From contig NZ_QFFJ01000001.1 of NCBI RefSeq assembly GCF_003308995.1, positions 1,736,001 to 1,800,000 on the forward strand: a DNA stretch of 64,000 nucleotides. The letters are read 5' to 3'. Position 1 is the stretch's first letter, and each line of letters opens with the position of its first letter. A program made the position numbers and the translations under genes. Below the pieces are notes generated by a model. That model was not told the DNA's origin. It ran no database searches and was given only the letters and a program-made list of their open reading frames with translations. The DNA comes from Chitinophaga flava. Lineage in GTDB: Bacteria > Bacteroidota > Bacteroidia > Chitinophagales > Chitinophagaceae. Below are positions 53,787-61,951 of this stretch, one piece after another.

Positions 53787-54665
53787 ATGAACGGGACCTC
53801 ATTTCAATCGGATATTCGTTATTGGCTAAGGCAAGGCAACACAGTCAATCATTTGCTCCTCTGGAATATTGTTGTTTTTCTCGGGATCAATATATTGTAT
53901 ATCGTTAATACGTTCTACCCCACCAACACTTTATTTTCCTGGACATATGACCAGCTTGCCCTTCACTCGCAGCTGAACACCTTCATCAGAAAACCATGGG
54001 GGCTGATCACCTATATGTTTACCCATGTAGAGATCTTCCACATTTTTTTCAATATGCTGAACCTTTACTGGTTTGGTAACCTTTTCCGGGGCTTCCTGGG
54101 CAACAAACGCGTGCTTCCCCTCTATCTGATGGGCGGCATCTCCGGTGGCCTCCTGTACATGCTCTGCTATAACCTCTTCCTGCCCGGCTTCCCGTCCGGC
54201 ATGATCGGCGCTTCTGCCTCCGTTATGTGCATCCTGGTAGCCTGCGCCACCCTGATGCCCAACTACGAAATAGGCCTGCTCTTCCTGGGTAATATCAGGC
54301 TGAAATGGCTGGCCCTTGGCCTCATCGCCCTCGGCATCATCTCCATCCCAAGGGGCAACCTGGGTGGTATCATCTCCCATATGGGCGGCGCTCTGTTCGG
54401 TTTCTTCTACATCAGAATACTGCAAAATGGTACCGACCTCTGTAAACCTCTTATCTGGCTTTTTGATCCTGAAACCAGAAAAGAAGGCCAGCAACAACAG
54501 GCCCGGTCCAAACCTAAAAAATCCCCGCTCAAAGTGGTGAAAAAACCGGAAGACAACAACCAGCTGCGCCTCGACCAGCTGCTCGACAAAATCAACGAAA
54601 AAGGTTACCAAAGCCTCAGCGCTGAAGAAAAAGCCTGGTTGGATAAAGTCAGCAAAGAAAACTGA
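53787..54665 (+). CDS. Rhomboid-family intramembrane serine protease
   Basis: 292 residues. Six TM helices in the first 215 residues with the rhomboid pattern: TYMFTHVEIFHIFFNMLNLYW (His and Asn of helix 2), SGMIGASASVMCILVA (catalytic Ser in GASAS) and SHMGGALFGFFYIRI (catalytic His). A soluble tail (about 230-292) is Lys/Gln-rich and ends with LDKINEKGYQSLSAEEKAWLDKV, a helical hairpin. Cleaves membrane proteins in the inner membrane; substrate unknown. The ATG at 53787 is preferred to a GTG at 53781. Confidence 0.9.
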   Translation: MNGTSFQSDIRYWLRQGNTVNHLLLWNIVVFLGINILYIVNTFYPTNTLFSWTYDQLALHSQLNTFIRKPWGLITYMFTHVEIFHIFFNMLNLYWFGNLFRGFLGNKRVLPLYLMGGISGGLLYMLCYNLFLPGFPSGMIGASASVMCILVACATLMPNYEIGLLFLGNIRLKWLALGLIALGIISIPRGNLGGIISHMGGALFGFFYIRILQNGTDLCKPLIWLFDPETRKEGQQQQARSKPKKSPLKVVKKPEDNNQLRLDQLLDKINEKGYQSLSAEEKAWLDKVSKEN

Positions 54666-54666
54666 T

Positions 54667-54674
54667 TAACTTTG
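54667..54674 (+). promoter_or_regulatory. -7 element before ispH
   Basis: TAACTTTG, a full TAnnTTTG match, 26 bp before the ispH ATG and overlapping the end of the rhomboid gene region. A TTG lies 25 bp upstream, slightly beyond the usual spacing. Confidence 0.45.
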
Positions 54675-54700
54675 CCTTTCAACTTTTTGCCCATTTACGC

Positions 54701-55924
54701 ATGAAAACATTCAATGTTCCGGTTATATATCGCAGTCCGCTGATCAGCGCCATCAAAAACCAACGCAAACAGCAGGACCGCATGAAAAAGGACTTTACGC
54801 CCACTACGCTTGACTTTGGTCCGCTTAAAATACTGCTTGCCCGCCATTTCGGCTTCTGCTATGGAGTGGAAAACGCCATCGAAATAGCGTTTAAAACAGT
54901 GGACGAAAACCCGGACAAACGTATTTTCCTGCTCAGCGAAATGATCCACAACCCACATGTGAATAACGACCTGCTGGACCGTGGCGTGCAGTTTATCATG
55001 GACACCGCCGGCAACCAGCTGGTACCCTGGGAAACACTCCAACCCGATGATATCGTGATCATTCCCGCCTTTGGCACCACCATTGAAACGGAAAACAAAC
55101 TGGCCTCCCTCGGCATAGAACCACTGAAATACAATACTACTTGCCCCTTTGTGGAAAGAGTATGGAACAAAGCGGAACAAATCGGTAAAAAACAATATAC
55201 CGTCATCGTGCATGGCAAACCCAAACACGAAGAAACCAGGGCCACCTTCTCCCACAGCCAGTCCAACACCCCTACCGTAGTGGTAAAAGACATGGCTGAA
55301 ACCGAAAAACTGGCCCGCTTCATCACCGGCGAAACACCGGCAGATGCCTTTTATGAGCAGTTCAAAGGGCAGTATTCACCCGGTTTTGATGTCACCAAAG
55401 ACCTGCAGCGTGTAGGCGTGGTAAACCAGACTACCATGCTGGCTACCGAAACACAGGCCATCGCTGACTATATCCGACAGGTAATGATGGACCGTTACGC
55501 CCTCACAGAGGCCACTGCAGGCGAACGTTTTGCGGATACCCGCGATACGCTCTGTTATGCCACCAATGACAACCAAAGCGCCGTTATCGGTATGCTGGAA
55601 GCACCTGCTGACCTAGCGATTGTAGTAGGCGGCTATAACAGCTCCAATACCTCCCACCTGGTAGAACTCTGCGAAGAGAAGCTGCCCACCTATTTTATCA
55701 ACGCTCCGGAACAAATGGTAGCGACAGACAAAATCAACCACTGGGATTTCCATCATAAAACAGAAATTCACAGTGATACTTTTTTACCAGAAAAAGAACA
55801 GGTGACCATACTCCTGACCAGTGGCGCCTCCTGCCCCGATGCACTGGTAGAAGGTGTCATCCGCCGGCTGCTGTCGTTTTACGGACTGGAGCATAAAGCA
55901 GACGAACTCGCCATCATTGACTAA
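54701..55924 (+). CDS. ispH: 4-hydroxy-3-methylbut-2-enyl diphosphate reductase
   Basis: 407 residues. Last step of the MEP isoprenoid pathway, reducing HMBPP to IPP and DMAPP with a 4Fe-4S cluster. Three cluster cysteines lie in HFGFCYGVENAIEIAF, NTTCPFVERVWNKAEQ and TSGASCPDALVEGVI; other family motifs include LLSEMIHNPHVNNDLL, VIIPAFGTTIE and VVGGYNSSNTSHLVE. It is about 90 residues longer than E. coli IspH, as in the longer plant/cyanobacterial-like type. Terminator follows. Confidence 0.95.
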   Translation: MKTFNVPVIYRSPLISAIKNQRKQQDRMKKDFTPTTLDFGPLKILLARHFGFCYGVENAIEIAFKTVDENPDKRIFLLSEMIHNPHVNNDLLDRGVQFIMDTAGNQLVPWETLQPDDIVIIPAFGTTIETENKLASLGIEPLKYNTTCPFVERVWNKAEQIGKKQYTVIVHGKPKHEETRATFSHSQSNTPTVVVKDMAETEKLARFITGETPADAFYEQFKGQYSPGFDVTKDLQRVGVVNQTTMLATETQAIADYIRQVMMDRYALTEATAGERFADTRDTLCYATNDNQSAVIGMLEAPADLAIVVGGYNSSNTSHLVELCEEKLPTYFINAPEQMVATDKINHWDFHHKTEIHSDTFLPEKEQVTILLTSGASCPDALVEGVIRRLLSFYGLEHKADELAIID

Positions 55925-55967
55925 TAATTGCTATCTGTAACAGGATTAATAACAATATTACTATAAC

Positions 55968-55995
55968 AAAAAAGACACCAGAAGGTGTCTTTTTT
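55968..55995 (+). terminator. Terminator of ispH
   Basis: Arms AAAAAAGACACC and GGTGTCTTTTTT around AGAA. A T-rich end follows. The remaining 207 bp to the next gene hold nothing that I recognise. Confidence 0.9.
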
Positions 55996-56202
55996 CTTTG
56001 GGGCTAATCACGCTAGTAATGCAGAGAATTAAATTTTTATATAGCGTTAAAATGAAATCTTAACTCAAATGTAAACCATCCAGAAAAGGGACGCAACAGC
56101 CATTTATTATCCGGTAGCATATTGACCATAAGTGGTATGAATAAGCATAAAATCGGAAACCACTTTTTCGCTGAAGATAAGGGACATAGCCGTTTTCACC
56201 GG

Positions 56203-56967
56203 TTAGAACTGCATAGCCCTCTTCAGAAAATCGGCCTTACGCCTTCTGGAAACTTCCACCTGCGCCCCGTCACTCATCAGTGCAAACCCTCCTTCTCCCT
56301 GGATATAGGACTGCATCTGCTGCAGGTTGATAAGATGGGAATTATGCACCCTGAAAAAATCGACATCTGCCAGGAGTTCTTCAAACTCCTTCAGCGGACG
56401 GGACACCATCAGGTTTTTCTTGTCTGTAAAGAAAATGCGGGTATAGTTGCCGGTTGATTCACAACGTACAATATTCTGTACCGGCATAAACACGAGCCCG
56501 TTGATAGTGGGCAGGGCAATCTTTTTATGTGATTGCTGGAGTGTTTTCATGTTTTGCAGGAACACATCCATCGGAGATGTTCCGTTCTCTTTCTGCCGGT
56601 GTTGTTTTTTCTCCCGGCATTTGTCCAGGGCATCTTGCAGTTCCTTTACACTGAAGGGTTTAAGGAGATAGTCCAGCGCATTGAACTTAATCGCTTTGAG
56701 GGCGTATTGTTCATATGCAGTGGTAAAAATAACGTCGAAGGCAACCTTTTCATACTGTTTCAACAATTCAAATCCGTTCTGGTGAGGCATTTCCACGTCA
56801 AGGAATACCAGGTCGGGATGAAGTTCATCCACCAGTTCTTTTGCTTCTTTCACTCCTTTGGCTGATCCAACGATCTCTACTCCGGGGCACTTCTTTAATA
56901 ACATGGTCTGCAAGGCATCAATACAATGTTGCTCATCATCTACGATGATAGCTTTTATATCGCTCAT
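56203..56967 (-). CDS. LytTR-type response regulator
   Basis: 254 residues. Receiver domain (1-120) with DDEQHC, phospho-acceptor Asp in PDLVFLDVEMPHQNG and YLLKPFSVKELQDAL. LytTR domain (about 150-254) with NIVRCESTGNYTRIFF and FRVHNSHLINLQQMQSYI. It lies 49 bp downstream of a TPR histidine kinase, its probable partner. The output promoter is unknown. Confidence 0.92.
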   Translation of the reverse strand: MSDIKAIIVDDEQHCIDALQTMLLKKCPGVEIVGSAKGVKEAKELVDELHPDLVFLDVEMPHQNGFELLKQYEKVAFDVIFTTAYEQYALKAIKFNALDYLLKPFSVKELQDALDKCREKKQHRQKENGTSPMDVFLQNMKTLQQSHKKIALPTINGLVFMPVQNIVRCESTGNYTRIFFTDKKNLMVSRPLKEFEELLADVDFFRVHNSHLINLQQMQSYIQGEGGFALMSDGAQVEVSRRRKADFLKRAMQF

Positions 56968-57016
56968 GCTGTGTAGGTTTAGTGCGAGCAGGCATCAGGC
57001 CGTCCGCAATTTTTTG

Positions 57017-58966
57017 CTAAAATATAAATTCGGCTGGTAAAACGATCGTTACCATGGTACCGGCAGGTTGACCAGCCGGATCTTCCAGGTCTGTTACGGT
57101 TACTTTTGCTTCCTTATTATTGATCTTCCGGATCAGGTCAATCCGGCCTTCCGTCACTTTCATACCGACGGAATTATGCATTTTATCCTTTTTTTCTTTT
57201 ATTTCCATGGCTTTACGCCGGCCGATGCCATTGTCGGTAATAGTACAAACCAGACTTCTGCTTTTCAGCATTATTTCCACATCCAGTAATCCCATATCGG
57301 CATTTTTATGTACCAGGCCATGCCAGATCGCGTTTTCCACATAAGGTTGCAGGATCATCGGCGGGATGAGGACTTCTTCATCATTGATTTCGGGATCTAC
57401 CCGTATACTGTACTCAAATATACCATTACAGCGTAAAGATTCCAGATCGAGGTACAGGCGGAGCGATTCCAGTTCTTTATTAAGCGTCACAAAAGTATGC
57501 TGGGTATTGTCCAGGATAAGACGCATCAGACGGGAGAATTTGGTGAGATAGTCAGATGCTTCTTCCTGATTATTACTCCAGATATACCGATGGATAGAGC
57601 TGAGACAATTAAAGATAAAATGCGGATTCATCTGGGAACGAAGGGACTTCAGTTCCAGTTGCAGGGTTTGTTTGTTGGCTTCCAGGTTGCGGTGGCGGAT
57701 ATAAAAGAACCCACCTACAATGGACATCAGGAGGAAACCTGCGAGGGTGAAGATGAACATGACGTTACGTTTGGTCCTTAGTTCATTCACCATTTTATCA
57801 TGTTCCAATGTTTTGATCTGGTTATCTTTCCGGTCTACCTCATAGATGGCCTGCATCTGTTTGAGGGCCATGGCCGATTTTTCGTTGAGGATACTGTCTT
57901 TATAAAGTAGTGATTTATCGGCGGCGTCCATAGACCTTTTGAAATCGCCACTAACTTTATAATCGGCTGACAGGGCCTTGTAAGCATCCATGAGCATAGA
58001 CTTGAAGTTCCAGAACATGCTGAGATCGATGGACTGCTGCATATAGTTCCGGGCTTCTTCATGTTTGTTCTGGGCGCTGAGCAACTTACCGATGTTGAGA
58101 TAACTTTCGGCCACATGTACTTTATCATCTACCTTATCATTGACTGTCAGGGCCTTCTGAAGGTAGTCCATAGCGGCGCTGTAGTCTTTTTTCTCTTTGT
58201 AGGTAGCACCGAGGGCGTTATAACATATAGCCATTCCCGTAGGATTGTCGATTCTCTGGTTGACGACCAGGGAGCGGCGGTAATACATAATAGCCAGGTC
58301 CAGTTTATTCTGCCCCTGGTAGGCATATCCGAGGTTACCCAGGTTGATGGCCACGCCCAGGTCGTTATGGCTTTGTTCTTCCAGTTTAAGGGCGCGGTTG
58401 AAATGGCGGATAGCATCGTCATAGTTTTCGGCTGTCAGCTGGATATTGCCGATACTATTGGTGGCCACGCAGATATTACGGACATCGTTGATTTTTTCGG
58501 CCAGCTGGAGTGCGTGGAGATGGTAATCGAAGGCCTGCTGTAGTTTGTCCTGGCGCCGGCTGTCTACCCCGGCGTTATTAAAGGATAGGCACATCAGCAG
58601 GGTATCATTGGCTTCTTCTGCAAATTTGATGGCTTTTTCGTGATAATCTTCAGCGAGGAGGTACTGGGATTTGTTTCTTTTGACAGTACCCAGTTCATTG
58701 AAAATGAGGACCAGGCTTCTGGTAGCGCGTAGTTTCTGGGCCAGCGGCAAAGCGTCCTGCCAGAAGAGGTTTTCCGTTTTATGGCTCTCGAAATAGCGGG
58801 CATGTTGTTTACCTTTCCTGATCAGCAGGGATATTTTGCCGGTATCATTGGGCAGCATACGGATGGAGTCGAGGGTGTGGTAGATCCGCAGGGAATCCTG
58901 TGCAGATGCGGCCCAACAAGCGCCGATAACGAGCAAGCCTAAAATCCATAGACCTTTTACAGACAT
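57017..58966 (-). CDS. TPR-containing LytS-type sensor histidine kinase
   Basis: 649 residues. Signal peptide (WILGLLVIGACWAASAQ), periplasmic array of six or more TPRs (about 70-360, e.g. GVAINLGNLGYAYQGQNKLD), one TM helix (VMFIFTLAGFLLMSIVGGFFYI, about 395-415), a short coiled coil, then the kinase domain with SQMNPHFIFNCLSSIHRYIW (His) and a nucleotide motif TDNGIGRRKAM. The TPRs probably read a protein or peptide signal in the periplasm. The ATG at 58966 gives the signal peptide. This architecture is common in Bacteroidota. Confidence 0.9.
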   Translation of the reverse strand: MSVKGLWILGLLVIGACWAASAQDSLRIYHTLDSIRMLPNDTGKISLLIRKGKQHARYFESHKTENLFWQDALPLAQKLRATRSLVLIFNELGTVKRNKSQYLLAEDYHEKAIKFAEEANDTLLMCLSFNNAGVDSRRQDKLQQAFDYHLHALQLAEKINDVRNICVATNSIGNIQLTAENYDDAIRHFNRALKLEEQSHNDLGVAINLGNLGYAYQGQNKLDLAIMYYRRSLVVNQRIDNPTGMAICYNALGATYKEKKDYSAAMDYLQKALTVNDKVDDKVHVAESYLNIGKLLSAQNKHEEARNYMQQSIDLSMFWNFKSMLMDAYKALSADYKVSGDFKRSMDAADKSLLYKDSILNEKSAMALKQMQAIYEVDRKDNQIKTLEHDKMVNELRTKRNVMFIFTLAGFLLMSIVGGFFYIRHRNLEANKQTLQLELKSLRSQMNPHFIFNCLSSIHRYIWSNNQEEASDYLTKFSRLMRLILDNTQHTFVTLNKELESLRLYLDLESLRCNGIFEYSIRVDPEINDEEVLIPPMILQPYVENAIWHGLVHKNADMGLLDVEIMLKSRSLVCTITDNGIGRRKAMEIKEKKDKMHNSVGMKVTEGRIDLIRKINNKEAKVTVTDLEDPAGQPAGTMVTIVLPAEFIF

Positions 58967-59589
58967 TAGCAGAACAGTGTGACCACACAATTTAAAGAAG
59001 AATTACGAATTACGGATTACAAATTACGAATCAGGGGTATTATTCAGGTGTGAAGCTGATTCTTCCCAAAAAGCGAAAGGGCGAAAGAATTCGCCCCTTC
59101 TTCCTATTAACCGAATACACCTACTGAAAACATGGAACGGTCATGGCAAGCCATGCCATCCCACATTTCTCTTTATGCCTTACAGCAGTGATTACACTGC
59201 GCAGGGCGAGTTTTATATATAGATAAGTTCAATAATCGGTTAATAGCAAAAGGTCCTTGTGGATATAGTCAGGATAAGACTTTCATAGGACAGCGACATA
59301 TATATTATACGCGTCCAGCGTTCACAAATTCAATGGTTGTGTCTTATTCAATGTTATACGTTCAGGCACAGGTGCCAGGGGCGCATCACATTATTCAGCA
59401 TAAATACCCAGGCAATCTTTTAGGTCCGATGAGGCATGAAAAACCGGGTCAGGTATTGACATAGTTTTGCATACACAAAAAATAGCAGGAAATTCTTCAG
59501 GATGTGGAAAATTATTGAGATGGTCCGCTGGTGGTTAGGCAGGGACAAGGCAAATGTATAAAACACTTTTAATAAAAGAAAATATTATT
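58967..59589. other. 623-bp gap with several hairpins, candidate structured RNA
   Basis: No credible gene. Near 59000-59030 the near-repeats AATTACGAATTACGG and AAATTACGAATC occur. A hairpin GGGCGAA / TTCGCCC (59079-59096) is followed on the minus strand by TTTCGCTTTTTG and could be a terminator. Further on are CATGGC-AA-GCCATG (about 59141-59154), GCAGTG-ATTA-CACTGC (59185-59200), and the nested pair GTCCT...AGGAC (59253-59257, 59287-59291) enclosing AGTC...GACT (59267-59281). A minus-strand -7 box TACATTTG (59558-59551) lies at the far end. A transcript of about 450 nt is possible but I cannot match it to a known RNA. Confidence 0.4.
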
Positions 59590-60279
59590 TCATGAAGTAT
59601 GGGCCATTATGGCATCTTCCACCCATTGCATTACCAGGTCCATCTGTTCTTCGCGGCTTAACTGGCTGTTATCCAGGATGATAGCATCTTCGGCTTTGCG
59701 GAGCGGGCTGATTTCGCGATTGGCATCGATATAATCTCTCAGCTCCAGATTTTCCTTTACTTCCTCGATGGAGATGTTTTTATTCTTTTCATACAGCTCT
59801 TTAAAGCGGCGTTCTACCCGGATGGAGATATCTGCCGTCATAAATATCTTGAGCTCGGCATGCGGGAATACAACAGTACCGATATCGCGGCCATCCATCA
59901 CGATGCCTTTGCGGGTACCCATTTTTTTCTGCTGTGCTACGGCAAACTCCCGTACTTCTTTTACGGCAGCTACTTCACTTACTTTTTCTGCGACGAGCAT
60001 TTCGCGTATCAGGTGCTCCACATTTTCACCATTGAGGTGCATTTCGCTGGCACCGGTGAGGGTGTTGTACAGGAATTCGAGGTGAATATCTGCCAACGCA
60101 GCTACTACAGCAGGCTGAGAAGCCCAGTCTACACGGTTCTGCATGAAATAGAGCGTAATAGCACGATACATGGCACCACTATCTATATACACATAGTCCA
60201 GTTTCCTGGCCATTTGTTTTGCCAATGTACTTTTGCCACAAGAGGAGTAGCCATCTATCGTGATAATTATTCTTTTCAA
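59590..60279 (-). CDS. cmk: Cytidylate kinase
   Basis: 229 residues. Phosphorylates CMP and dCMP with ATP. P-loop IDGYSSCGKSTLAKQMA, then DYVYIDSGAMYRAITLY, a central KKMGTRKGIVMDGRDIGTVVFP and RRFKELYEKNKNISIEEV...RDYIDANREISPLRKAED (lid region). Length normal. The start codon is TTG: MKRIIITIDG fits homologues and no nearby ATG exists in frame. Confidence 0.93.
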   Translation of the reverse strand: MKRIIITIDGYSSCGKSTLAKQMARKLDYVYIDSGAMYRAITLYFMQNRVDWASQPAVVAALADIHLEFLYNTLTGASEMHLNGENVEHLIREMLVAEKVSEVAAVKEVREFAVAQQKKMGTRKGIVMDGRDIGTVVFPHAELKIFMTADISIRVERRFKELYEKNKNISIEEVKENLELRDYIDANREISPLRKAEDAIILDNSQLSREEQMDLVMQWVEDAIMAHTS

Positions 60280-60354
60280 ACTTGCTCTTTTTGGATCGCC
60301 TACAGAAATAACCCTACAAAATTGAGGGAATTATGCGAAAAAAGCAAACGCTCC

Positions 60355-61944
60355 TTATTCCACCACGATTACCTTGCAGGTATAAGCCACCTTCATGGTC
60401 TCTTTATGATAGATGACCATAAAGTAAGTACCAGCTGGCATATCGCTCACGTTGAGGTCATTATCCTGCTGTATATCGTACTGGCGCATCAACTGGCTCC
60501 AGGTATCGCGGAGCTGCATAAACAGCGGGCCTCTTATGCCACGGATACGTACCCTGAACTTGCCATTGTTCGGATTCGGGAATACATCGATCTGTACAAA
60601 TGGTGGCACCGCCCTGATTTCGGAGTATACTTCCTTGCCGCTTCTGGACACAGCCTTGATACGGTAATAGGTCCAGCCATCGTAATCGTTGAGGTCCTGG
60701 AGGGTATAGCTGAGCGGCACATTGCTGTTGCCGTTGAGTGCTTTGGTAGGTACAGTGGCAATTTTTGTGAACACTTCTTCTCTTTCGTATCTGCGTTCCA
60801 CTTCAAACAACAGATTGTTGACTTCCCTGCTGGTGGTCCAGTCGAGCTGCACCATGAGCGGTGCTATACGATAAGCTTCGAAGAGCAGGAATACTGCAGG
60901 TTTTGCTTTGCTGACCAATACTGTTTTAGAGAAATATTCACTGGCGCCGAGGCCGGTGAAAGTGCGCATATGCATGGTGGCCGGGTCTGCCAGGCCGTTG
61001 GTAGTAAGGGTGCCGGGTTTGGGCAGGGCTGCAATATAAGGCACCTGGTCCCATACTCCGCCGGTAAAACGGGTGATGTAACTACTATCACGGGCAGCAG
61101 CATAGCCAGGCAGTTCGTCTTTATCCATGTGCTGGAGTATCACCGTAGCTTCACCACCGGTATTGTCTGTGCGGGTGATGTTCCAGGTTCTGTTGACGAA
61201 GCTGTCGCGGTAGGCGCGGCCGCCTGCAGCAACGGTGTACACACTGTCGTAGGCACGCACACTGAACATATCGGTAGCGCCTGACAACAGAATAGCTGCC
61301 GGGGAATAGTTATCAGTAGAAGTACCTACGGGGAATACCACTTTGGCAGCAGCATCGTTTATGCCTGTCCGGTAGAGTGCGCCACCGGCAAAACCGGGGC
61401 CATTCACCACAAACTTCCTATCGTTGTATCCGGTAATAGTGCCGGGATTGTTTTCTCCTACCTGGAGATTCCAGCCGTTGAGGAAAATATAACCATTGGT
61501 GAAATGCAGGTTGTTTCTGATTTTGAGATCGCTGAGATCATCGAGTAGCAGTCCTGCGGAATTGTCGAGTTCGATGTTGGGGAAACTTGTACCCTGCCTG
61601 GAGGCAAGGCTATAACTGCCGAAAACCGTCTGCTGACCCATATTGCCATACAGCGGATTCAGGGCAGAGAAGAGGAATTTACCACCTATACCAGAGCGGC
61701 CATCGGCACTTTCATCAGGCAACGTAGCACCGTTACCGTTAGTCCACTTTTTGCTAAGGAAATATAAAGTAGTGGAAGGATTAGATCCGAAGATCCCATT
61801 ATTCGTGAGATCAGAAAACACACCGGAATTGCCGGACAGCCATACAGAGCCACCGGCGGGGATGAAGACACCCTGCTGTGCAGATGCTGTAAATGCACTG
61901 CCCATCAAACATATTATTAATATCGCAAGTAGATGTCTCTTCAA
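60355..61944 (-). CDS. Secreted protein with type IX secretion C-terminal signal
   Basis: 529 residues. Signal peptide KRHLLAILIICLMGSAFTASAQ, then a repetitive beta-rich body of unknown function. The last 80 residues have the type A sorting domain plan: VFPNPNNGKFRVRI, a central LRDTWSQLMRQYDI strand, then SDMPAGTYFMVIYH and CKVIVVE. Such proteins are exported by the type IX system and attached to the surface or released. The start is TTG, because the ATG at codon 14 is inside the signal peptide. It begins 7 bp after the upstream partial gene, so they share an operon. A SprE/PorW-like gene lies at 33-36 kb. Confidence 0.82.
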   Translation of the reverse strand: MKRHLLAILIICLMGSAFTASAQQGVFIPAGGSVWLSGNSGVFSDLTNNGIFGSNPSTTLYFLSKKWTNGNGATLPDESADGRSGIGGKFLFSALNPLYGNMGQQTVFGSYSLASRQGTSFPNIELDNSAGLLLDDLSDLKIRNNLHFTNGYIFLNGWNLQVGENNPGTITGYNDRKFVVNGPGFAGGALYRTGINDAAAKVVFPVGTSTDNYSPAAILLSGATDMFSVRAYDSVYTVAAGGRAYRDSFVNRTWNITRTDNTGGEATVILQHMDKDELPGYAAARDSSYITRFTGGVWDQVPYIAALPKPGTLTTNGLADPATMHMRTFTGLGASEYFSKTVLVSKAKPAVFLLFEAYRIAPLMVQLDWTTSREVNNLLFEVERRYEREEVFTKIATVPTKALNGNSNVPLSYTLQDLNDYDGWTYYRIKAVSRSGKEVYSEIRAVPPFVQIDVFPNPNNGKFRVRIRGIRGPLFMQLRDTWSQLMRQYDIQQDNDLNVSDMPAGTYFMVIYHKETMKVAYTCKVIVVE

Positions 61945-61951
61945 AACTCAA

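Noticed and set aside
58967..59589. RNase P RNA or tmRNA in the hairpin-rich gap
   Set aside because: I looked for the GAGGAAAGTCC core of RNase P RNA and the tRNA-like ends of tmRNA on both strands and did not find them.
59860..61284. Plus-strand open frame of about 474 codons across cmk and the type IX cargo gene
   Set aside because: Spans parts of two recognised minus-strand genes and their gap, which no real gene would do.
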